A stretch of DNA of 23,875 nucleotides from Pelargonium nanum (Eukaryota; Streptophyta; Magnoliopsida; Geraniales; Geraniaceae), in contig JAYMTF010001365.1 in assembly GCA_036897485.1 (NCBI GenBank), forward strand, positions 1 through 23,875. Reading direction: 5' to 3'. The notes beneath the pieces were generated by a model. That model did not search any database, was not told the DNA's origin, and worked only from the letters and a program-made list of their open reading frames with translations. A program made the position numbers and the translations under genes. Positions 11,001 through 19,171 of the stretch are shown piece after piece (within the stretch, counting starts at the first letter, position 1; the number at the start of each line of letters is the position of its first letter).

Positions 11001-11150
11001 ATTTTTTTTTATCAGTTGAGCTACACAGCAGGGGGTAGCTCTCCCCTATAAACCCAAATAACTCACTCCATACCGCATGCAAAGATACTCGAACCTGAAA
11101 TCTTTAAGGAAATTCGAAACGCTTAAATCGCTTGACCCAACCTGCTTTGG
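11001..11150 (-). mobile_element. tRNA-derived SINE, minus strand, with target-site duplications
   Basis: Read on the minus strand, the element begins CCAAAGCAGGTTGGGTCAAG. It carries a Pol III B-box-like GGTTCGAGTATC (about 11083-11094), preceded by an A-box-like GGTTGGGTCAAGCGATTTAAG, and ends in an A-rich tail (the T run at 11002-11010 on the plus strand). Near-identical direct repeats flank it: TAAGTTTGTGCA at 10989-11000 and TAAGTTGTGCA at 11151-11161, differing by one T. Box order, length of about 150 bp, A-tail and flanking duplications fit a plant tRNA-derived SINE mobilised by a LINE. I cannot name the family. Confidence 0.72.
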
Positions 11151-11161
11151 TAAGTTGTGCA
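11151..11161. repeat. Target-site duplication at the 5' end of the SINE
   Basis: TAAGTTGTGCA, one base shorter than its partner at 10989-11000. Confidence 0.65.
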
Positions 11162-11164
11162 TTT

Positions 11165-12720
11165 AAGCACTCTCAAATATGGTTTTAAAAATAAAATAGA
11201 AAACACTCCCAAATATAGTTATACTCCATGTGTTTATTTTATTTTATTTTTTTGTTTGTAATGCTCATCTGTTTAAAAATTAGTGAATTGCTTTCTATTT
11301 TTTTTCAAACGTTAATTAATATTATACAATTCTTCTTCAAACATGTGTTGAAATAAACTAAAAATATAAAGTTAGTAACTAATTATTATAAATATATAAT
11401 TGGTGATTTATGTATGAAAAATTTCTTTACAAAATATTAAAATTGGGAAAAAAATTATCTTACGAAAGTGAAAATATATGTTTTCAACCCCAAACAGAAA
11501 CAACGAATATCAATTATTGTTTTTCTTCATCTTATAATTATTATTGAATTGAAGTATATGGACATGGCTCCCACTACCAATTCAGGCATTATATTATATA
11601 TGCTCTTGCAAATTTGAACAGAAGCCAAAATTAGAGACAGAGTATTATTTTGAATGATTAAAGTGTCTTATACTCGAGCCAATCAACATTTTATCTATTT
11701 AGTGGCCTTTCATTTATTCTTTTCCTACTAATATAATTTTACCAATTGCCATTTGACTTTTTAGTGTTTTTAATTTCTTTGTAATATGAAAATATTATTT
11801 TTGGGATATGAACATGCATGAAATCCAATATAATTTGATTTATTTTTTCACGATCTCTCATTATGATATTTTTATTTATTTATTGAATCCCACCTCTGAG
11901 CTACGACCATCCAACTTGTTTATATTTTCCCATACTTTCCTCTTAATCTCTTAGTAGAAGTAACCATGAAGCATACAAAATGATAAACTGATTGTTAAAC
12001 AATGAAATTGAAGGTGTCTTATTAAACAATGAAGTATAATTTAAAATCTCCCTAAGAAGAATAATAGAAGAAAACTGAAAACCAGTAATAGCGGTTTTTC
12101 ATGATCTAACATTCTAACTATCATGAATACTATAATTTCACAAAATCAAATTGTTATTAACATTATAATATTGTGGGTTAATGATGATTTTATCCTTAAA
12201 CTTATTTCCAATTGACAATTTAAAATAAAATATAAATCATAAATTTTTGGTGGCTTTAATTTTTTCTTCCACATGTTTCTATTTGTTTGTTTTCATGTCT
12301 TTTTCCATAGATGATTCATAATATCCAAATGAGGTTTCGTCCATGCATGATTCTAAGATATAGGCTGACATAGCCTAATCCGAGAATATTTTAAAGTGCA
12401 TTAAAAAAAATTCAAAAATATTATTGAAATTATAATTTAGAAATTAAAACACCCACGTATGTTCCCTATTTCCTATTGCATGCTTTTGACCATACCATGT
12501 ATTAATGTATATCATGTTCTATTGACACTTTCTTTTTCTTGTTGTATGTAAGCTGTATATAACCATACATACAAAATCAATAAATCAACCAAAAAGATTT
12601 CTGATTTTCTTCATAGTATCAAATTGTTTCCTAATTTGTAGTTATCTCTCAATCTTAGTCATGAATGACAATCACACAATTAACAAATGGTTGCCAATCC
12701 AATCCCCATTTTGCTTGCAT
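11165..12720. other. AT-rich intergenic, no gene seen
   Basis: This stretch is made of AT-rich sequence with many stops in all frames. I see no bounded repeat, RNA gene or coding remnant before the RNase H relic that starts near 12730. Confidence 0.5.
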
Positions 12721-12729
12721 TTATTGGGC

Positions 12730-13148
12730 GTTGTTGGACTTAGCGGGTCGCTCGGGGAGGAGGCTGGATTGTTCAAGCTAGCTTTAGTAGGTGTTAGGGG
12801 ATGGGGTCAAAATGGCTAGCTCGGTTCTCGTAATCCATGGGTGGTCGAAGCCATGACTATGCAGGAGACTGTGAATTGGGTGGTGGACCGAGGTTGGAAC
12901 ATATCGGTGGTCGAATCAATTTATTCGAATGCAGTTAAAGTCATTCGAGCCATAAAGACCAATGGGGGAGAATTCCAATTTTTTTGGTTTGATCATTGAA
13001 GACATCTTAGTATTGCATTCTTAATTTTCTAGTTTAAACTTTTCTTTTGTTAGAAAATTTGAGAATAAAGTGACTCATAAACTAGTTGGTCTGAATTCCA
13101 TGACCTAGTAACATTTCGGATTTGTTAGCGAGTAGAGTTGGCCTTTAA
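12730..13148 (+). pseudogene. LINE-type RNase H (RVT_3) relic, old copy
   Basis: RNase H-like domains of this type sit at the C-terminal end of many plant LINEs. Reading across frame shifts I find GGGWIVQA (about 12757-12780), then VEAMTMQETVNWVVDRGW with VVESIYSNAVKVIRAIKT after it (about 12845-12960). Next come GLIIEDILVLHS, a stop, FSSLNFSFVRKFENKVTHKL (about 12987-13086), and, after another shift, PSNISDLLASRVGL with a stop at 13146-13148. This follows the family order GAGWVVR, AEALxxxE, ESDAxxVVxAI, FSFVRRxxNKVAHxLA. The catalytic Asp of ESDA has become Ile and several shifts and stops are present, so it cannot be active. It matches the younger copy at 13357-13660 on the other strand. 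Confidence 0.75.
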
Positions 13149-13163
13149 TTTATTTTATTTTTA

Positions 13164-13178
13164 AAGTGGCCTTTATTT
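13164..13178. repeat. 15-bp target-site duplication, 3' side of the young LINE fragment
   Basis: AAGTGGCCTTTATTT, exactly repeated at 13661-13675. Confidence 0.8.
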
Positions 13179-13660
13179 TTTTTAGGAGAATGTAATAATT
13201 TATTAATCAACCAAATCCGAAATCAGTAAAACATCAATAGCCTCGGGGCCAGAATGTCATTCCCAGGCAAACAACTTTAACGAATGTTCCAAGGACATAG
13301 CTAGAGTATCGGCAACTCGGTACGCAGAACAAGAAATGAAAGAAAAGCTAATCGAATTAAATATAACATGTAAATTGGTCCCTGATAATCAAACTAAAGG
13401 CACTGGTGCCACCCTCCCTTCTAGTCTGGATTGCAGTGACCACGTCATGAGCATCAGACTCAAGCACAATGTCCTGCCATCCTCTGTCCCACACCCACTG
13501 AACAACTTCACGAATGACAAGAGCTTCAGCCATACGCACCTCAAGAAGTCCCTGCCAAGCCTTGCGCCCACCTCCGCAAACTAACCGGGAGTTGTCACGA
13601 ACGACCCAGCCGGCACCGGACCTATTCGAACCTGCAAAAGTGGCCGCGTCCGTGTTCATG
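13179..13660 (-). mobile_element. 5'-truncated LINE insertion carrying an RNase H domain
   Basis: On the minus strand the insert starts abruptly at 13660 and reads MNTDAATFAGSNRSGAGW, then VVRDNSRLVCGGGRKAWQGL, LLEVRMAEALVIREVVQW and VWDRGWQDIVLESDAHDVVT, to a stop near 13357. Non-coding sequence and a short A tail (plus-strand T run, about 13176-13183) follow. Catalytic acidic residues of RNase H are visible in NTDAA, AEAL and ESDA, but the C-terminal part (NKVAHxLA) is missing. An exact 15-bp direct repeat brackets the insert. Truncated 5' end, A tail and long duplications are the marks of target-primed reverse transcription. The apparent start codons upstream of 13660 lie in host flank and are accidental. 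Confidence 0.8.
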
Positions 13661-13675
13661 AAGTGGCCTTTATTT
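13661..13675. repeat. 15-bp target-site duplication, 5' side of the young LINE fragment
   Basis: AAGTGGCCTTTATTT, exact copy of 13164-13178. Confidence 0.8.
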
Positions 13676-13958
13676 AATACAAGTTTGGCTTTTATTATTA
13701 ATAAATAATAATAAAAGGTCAAACAAACACTAATTTACAACAGGTTACATTAACCAATGGCCATAATTTGGGCGGGCCTTGTATGTGTTATTTTGTGACT
13801 CCAATCTTTAAAGTAATAACTGTGAACCGGTAACCCGTTCCCGGGTCCGTTTATGTAATTACAAATTTGCCACCTTAAGGCCGAACCGAAGAGCCGGTTT
13901 TAAAAATAAAATCCGGAACGCTATAGAAGTAGAACCAGAAAAGAGAGTTGCGCAGACT

Positions 13959-13967
13959 TAGGGTTTA
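13959..13967 (+). promoter_or_regulatory. Telo-box-like motif upstream of the RPB6 gene
   Basis: TTAGGGTTT lies about 65 bases before the ATG. This is the reverse of the AAACCCTA telo-box, common near the transcription start of plant genes for ribosomal proteins and the basic transcription and translation machinery. Its function here is inferred from position. Confidence 0.5.
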
Positions 13968-14028
13968 GAGCTCAAAACGAAGCGAACCAGAGCCGGACGA
14001 GAGGGAAAAGCTTCTTAGCGAATCAACC

Positions 14029-16512
14029 ATGGCAGACGATGACTACAACGACCTTGATATGGGGTTCACTCGCCATCCCTCTCATATCTTGTTTTACGAA
14101 TTTCATTTCATTTTATTTTAGCCGTTAATGTCATTAAAATTTCTTCAATTCACAAACCAGAAAATTTTAGTATCCAATTTTTATATCCTCCAACTCACCC
14201 AACCTGGGATATGTTGTAAAGAATCTGTAATGAATGCAGATATTGAGTGAAAACCCCAATATTTTGCAGCAATTTTCCAATAGCTCAGTCTGATTCGGAT
14301 TGTCAGTTTACATGTTGTTGGTGGCCTTAGAAGCTCTTAAAGCTAAGACTTTTTTTCTTTTTCTTTTCCATGTGTGTTTGTGCATTCAGCTGATGTAATG
14401 GTATTTAATCTTGAGAAAGTTTGTGTTGTTTGACTACTTTCTCAATGGAATACTAGTGATTAGTAAGTTGATGTGCATGACTATGCATAGATAGCTTTGG
14501 TTCTCAGAAGTTGAGTGCTATGCAATTTGTTATTAAAAGTGTTTATTCATGTGCTTAACAGAAAGATGTTCGTGCAGGTATGAAGATGAGCCTGCGGAGC
14601 CTGAAATGGAAGTAATGATTCGTTGCTTAGTGCTGTTCGCTGATAATTTTTGGTCATGATAATGAACTTTTTTCCAGATTTTTTAAAATCATGTTGATAA
14701 TATTTGTTGGAATGGACAGGAAGGGGCTGAGGAAGACGTTGATAAAATTAATGAAGAGGATGCAGATGAACCTGTTGACACAGAGGACAGAGAGGATCAA
14801 CAACCAGTGGAACGCCCTCGCAGGACTTCAAAATTTATGACGAAGTATGAACGAGCTAGAATTTTGGGTACTCGTGCCTTGCAGATCAGGTTTGCTCCTA
14901 AGCCTTCTCAACCTCATCTTGTTTTTGTCCATGTTGGGTTTGTGCAAATTGCAATAAGTAATGTTGTCTTGGATTGTGCAGTATGAATGCACCTGTGATG
15001 GTTGAATTGGAGGGTGAGACGGATCCACTGGAGGTATGATATATAAATCTCTTTGTGAATGCTTATGGTACAGCTTCAGAAAGTATATCTATTAGTATTC
15101 TATAATATATGCACTAGATTGCTATGAATAATTCATATATGACATTGAGATGTGTATCACAGGCTTTGTCTCTCAGCTCTTTGTATATTCTTATCAGAAG
15201 TCTCCTTAATACCATTTATACCTTATATGGGTTATTCATATATCATATGACAAATTCATAATTTTGCCTAATTTTAGAGGGTAAATAACAACCTCATTGT
15301 AAACTCAAATAATTATGTGCTATATTTTTGTTTCAAAGGTATTTAAAAGTTGGAAGTATTTGAGGTTTTCTTTTAGTTTCTTTCTTTTCGATGTATCTTC
15401 TTAACAATTGTGGTGCTTACAACACATTTCATTAGCATCTTTGTATGTAATAAAGGATGCATAGTACCTGAAGCCGGATTAAGAATTTTTAATATGTTTG
15501 AATGTATTTAACTGAGATTTCCTAAAAACTGAAAATATTGCATCAGCTTAAGCTTTGCACATTTAGCTGAAGTTGTAAGGGTTTGCTGTTGGCATCCCCT
15601 AGGGGGTTAATGAATTAATAAATTAAAAACTTAGTTGTAGTTCTTTTCTTTTCATTACTGTTCAGAACTTCCCTATAGTAAATTTGATTCTGTCACATAA
15701 ATAACCATCAATAGGACCTGTAACTTGCATTGGTTCTACTTTTGGACTGAACTTAGCATTTAATTTGATGATTGGCACTTTTACACAAACTATCCGGGGT
15801 CAGGTATGTAAAACTGTTATACTATTGTATGTTACTGGCAACCCTTGTATAACTATTGGCTAAATCATCTATTTTATTCTTATGAACGCTCATTAGGCTG
15901 TAATTATCTCCTGCTTTGATATTGGACACTCCAGATATCACCTGACCAGTTACCTTTTCCTAATTTTATTTTGCTGTTAGACGCCATTTTGCTATCCTTA
16001 ATCCTATAATTAGGAGTATAGTGATGCCTCGACAAGTAGGGTGTATTAGGTGAGAAGACTTTTTTTTTTTTTTTGGAGCTTGAGAATAGAATGACAATTT
16101 GCCCATGATAAAGAATTGATATTTAACCGAATCTGTATTTAACAAGTGCTTGTTTCATGTGTCTGTTGCTAGAATCATATGCTACCTTTGTGCTATGTCA
16201 TTACTTAATATCTCATGTTTTCAACTCTTAGATTGCTATGAAGGAGCTTCGCGAACGGAAGATACCATTCACCATTCGTCGTTACCTTCCTGATGGAAGG
16301 TGAGGTTCTTAGTTAAAAAATAGTATTTATTGTTAAATGAGCAATTGATGTGGTGTTGACATTCATCTACTTACAAAGTCGCGAGTGTTACTTGTGAAAC
16401 TTGCTTTTGGGGGAATTTTAATTTAACCTTTTTAATGGCCAGCTACGAGGACTGGGGAGTTGATGAACTGATCGTGGAAGACTCATGGAAGAGACAAGTG
16501 GGAGGAGGTTAA
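14029..16512 (+). CDS. NRPB6: DNA-directed RNA polymerase subunit 6 (RPB6 / RPABC2), complete
   Basis: RPB6 is a small shared subunit of nuclear RNA polymerases I, II and III, and in plants also of IV and V. It sits at the clamp base and stabilises the assembled enzyme. Six exons join in frame with GT-AG introns: 14029-14063, 14578-14611, 14720-14889, 14982-15033, 16232-16299 and 16443-16512. They encode 142 residues, very close to the plant norm. The protein opens with an acidic tail ([17 protein letters not shown], then Glu/Asp-rich to about residue 52). The folded RPB6 domain follows: [20 protein letters not shown] at about 60-78, [39 protein letters not shown] and [16 protein letters not shown]. 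All key stretches are intact and the last residues are GGG. Exons 1 and 2 are tiny (35 and 34 bases); intron 4 is about 1.2 kb. I cannot tell which Arabidopsis paralogue (6A or 6B) is closer. Confidence 0.96.
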
Positions 16513-16529
16513 TCAGTCTGATGATAAAT

Positions 16530-16947
16530 GGAGAAATGGGTTGTGGCAAATGGTTGTGAAAAGCTCTTTTCAACGGTGTAGATTATTGAACTGATGCATG
16601 GCAAACCTTTTGAATATTAATTTGCACTGCACATGTATTGTTTTACTGTGATTTCTGCGACCAATCAACATCAAACTATCAAGGATCCGAAGCAGAGTTT
16701 TATATCAAGATCATATGCTTACATCTGCGCAGCCAATTTTTCTTCTTAATATTATTCATGTTTTGACTGTTGTGAGAATCACGGGTGTTGTGTGATCTGT
16801 GATCATTTCATCTGTTGTTTTTTAACATAGATGGATTCTGCCAACAAAGAATCTGAACTGTGAATCATGTCTTCCAGTTAGTTACTACATGTGTTGTGAA
16901 ATTAAACAAGGGTTCCCCATCTAAAATATTTTGGACATATTAAATTA
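16530..16947. other. 3' flank of the RPB6 gene
   Basis: This stretch holds the expected 3' untranslated region of RPB6 and flank. I see no second gene, and no clear AATAAA signal that would fix the poly(A) site. Confidence 0.4.
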
Positions 16948-17254
16948 CTCTCCGTCTTAAAACAAATTTCATAATTCTATTTTGACAAAGAATAAGATAA
17001 AATTATTTAGTGGTGGATATTTCCTCTTGTTTCATTTTGTACATGTGTTGTAACAAACTTAAAAGATATTAACGAACTTGTTACGGGAACATTATTGACA
17101 ATTTTTACATATTTTTTTTAAAAAGAAACTATTATATTTTTTTATATGGATACAACTAGAGGGACCAACATAATTCTTCCATAACTTAATTTCTAAAAAA
17201 AAATGAAACATCACTAGTGAAATATTACATTTATTTTGAGGTGGGCGGAGGGAG
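16948..17254. mobile_element. Stowaway-like MITE (Tc1/mariner type)
   Basis: The left end reads TA then CTCTCCGTCTTAAAAC. The right end reads TTTTGAGGTGGGCGGAGGGAG, whose reverse complement begins CTCCCTCCGCCCACC. These are diverged forms of the CTCCCTCCGTCCC terminal inverted repeat of plant Stowaway elements, and the left end has the expected TA target dinucleotide. The right side reads AA rather than TA, so one duplication has decayed or the end is off by a base or two. The length of about 307 bp and AT-rich non-coding interior fit. Confidence 0.55.
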
Positions 17255-17519
17255 AATTTGTCATGAGACCCAATTTGAGCCCACATTGGTTATTACCTCT
17301 TTTTATTTTTCTTAATGACTCATCTATTGATCATATATCATGTGTGGTTGAAGAATGCGCATGTGTTTGATGTGAAATTAAAGTATGTTGTCTCGGCAAG
17401 TATGAATCAAGAATAGTTTTTTTTCTTTTTAAGAACTTCTTTCAAAAAATAAATAGAATATGATTAGAATTTAAGAAAAAAATATGATATGATTTGATGC
17501 TAAAAAAAATCATAAGTTC

Positions 17520-18490
17520 ACACGACGACTAGTAACGCGACGCGTGTTGCTTGAATGTCATGTCATTGGCCTTGCGGTTCCGCGGACATGCTCCCATAAC
17601 GTGATTTTGCAGACTTTCTCTAACAAAAAAGTAAAAAACCCTTCGAGTATGCGAGGTTCCAATCCACACTTATAGGTCTTTGAAGGCACTCTAAAAGCTC
17701 TTAGACATATCTAAAGATAAGAGGGAATAACACCAAAGCAAAAGAGAGCAATCAGAGGCCAGATGAGGTTCAAAGTAGGGCTCAGCCTTGCTCTTGTCGC
17801 ACCCCTGCAGCCCCCACTCTCCCTCATTCGACTATCCACTTTAGTAGTCCAACAAACTCATTCCAAAGAGATAGTTTCGAGCGGCTCACTCCATCAAAGA
17901 GCTTCCGGAGCCTTGGCTTATGATAAGTCAAGATGACAAGAACTTGGATGGAGCATGACTGAGCTCCTTGTCAACTCTTCACTATGTCTGGAGCTTCCAA
18001 CACGATTAAGAAACAACACTACGACCAAGGAGAGCAAAGAAGGCTCAATCAAGAGCTCGGACAGAGCATGGTCGAGCTCTTTGCCCTCTCACCCTTTCCT
18101 TCTCATTCAATCCATATGGAGTCTAAAAGGAAAGAACACAAGTCTTAGGAGCCGCCCAAAATCTTTGCCCAAGTCACAAAGGCAAAGGAAGCAAGACTAA
18201 GGCAAAAGGAACAAAGCAGGGACCAAAAGGGACTCACTCTATGCTCTGCCTGAGTTATTTTTGCAACAACCTTTTGGAGGTCATGACAATAGCTCGGACG
18301 AAATTTCGATTGAGCCTTTTCCCCACTCCAATGAGGTGTTCGAAGGTCCAGAAAGGACCAAGTAACCCAGTGAACGTGTTTGCTACCTCAAGTCACCTAT
18401 TCAATCCACATTGGATGCATCTCATCGTGCACCAAGCCGGCCCATTGTTGCACGCACAAGTCCTCTGCCGGGCGTCAAGTCCCACAATAT
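17520..18490. repeat. GC-richer repeat-like block, probably transposon-derived
   Basis: The composition jumps from AT-rich to balanced at about 17520 and falls back after 18490. The block has no long coding frame; open frames at 17955-18200 and 18241-18492 give no known domain. Internally, 17938-17970 and 18051-18083 are imperfect copies of each other (25 of 33 matching, by hand), both containing GAGCATG and GAGCTC. A related AAGAGCTTCCGGAGCC lies near 17895. I think of an LTR or leader of a degraded retroelement, but I found no primer-binding site, TG...CA ends or duplicated flanks. Confidence 0.35.
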
Positions 18491-18491
18491 A

Positions 18492-18655
18492 ATTGCACAT
18501 TATCCATGTTTAAAGGTGAAAAAAAGTAAGATTTGAAAAGATGAGCTAAAACTAAAATTTTATCTGGTCTTGGTAGAAAATTTTTATCTAAACCTTTTAG
18601 ACTTTTAGTAATAAGGTAGTATAGTTGTACATTATCCATATTTAAGATAGTGACA
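18492..18655. repeat. Pair of near-identical 20-22-bp direct repeats
   Basis: TTGCACATTATCCATGTTTAA (about 18493-18513) and TTGTACATTATCCATATTTAA (about 18625-18645) differ at two sites, both transitions, and lie about 132 bp apart. They could be a relic of a tandem duplication or of a duplicated insertion site. Confidence 0.45.
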
Positions 18656-18748
18656 TGTAATTATCTGTAATAAAATATAGAGCAATACGTGTAAACGTGT
18701 AACAAGGTGCCCAAGTCTGATAGTGTAGTATTTTACTCTCCCAGGAAA

Positions 18749-18756
18749 TATATAAA
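18749..18756 (+). promoter_or_regulatory. TATA box of the F-box gene
   Basis: TATATAAA lies about 170 bases before the end of the first, non-coding exon. The CT-rich leader that follows is typical of plant 5' untranslated regions. Confidence 0.5.
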
Positions 18757-18926
18757 CGAAGAAGAAAAGGAGAGAAAAAGTGGGAGGTTAATAATATGCA
18801 GTCTATTTGTTCACAGTCGGTGCCCCCAAAGCATCTCTTTCCCTTCTAAGATCAATACCCATCTCTTATCTTCTCTTCTATTGCCGCTGTTTTTCCCTCA
18901 TCGATTGCCCTCCAATCTTCAAACAG

Positions 18927-19171
18927 GTACATTATTTTATTCTATCTCTCACTCACTCCTTGATTTGATTCGATTGTTTTACTAGTCGATTTTCTCGAGA
19001 TTTCTCGGGTCTGCGATACCAAATTTATGTATTTCCACTTGTTTAGTTTTTGTTATATGAAATCGTTTGAAAGGTTGCAACTTCGTATCAATTTACTCTA
19101 ATTTTGCAAAAGGGTATTCTCTTTTGGGGCGAAATTTTTGACTTGTGCTTGTAAATTTTGTTGTACCACAG
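18927..19171 (+). other. Intron in the 5' untranslated region of the F-box gene
   Basis: A donor AACAG|GTACATT at 18926/18927 and an acceptor TACCACAG at 19171 enclose 245 bases. The ATG starts on the very next base (19172). Leader introns like this often raise expression in plants. The prediction rests on the splice signals and on the lack of a coding frame upstream. Confidence 0.55.

Noticed and set aside
13336..13708. Plus-strand frames opposite the younger RNase H fragment
   Set aside because: They are antisense shadows; the minus strand carries the RNase H motifs in order.
17092..17286. 64-codon minus-strand frame
   Set aside because: It lies within the Stowaway-like element and its flank and has no coding signature.
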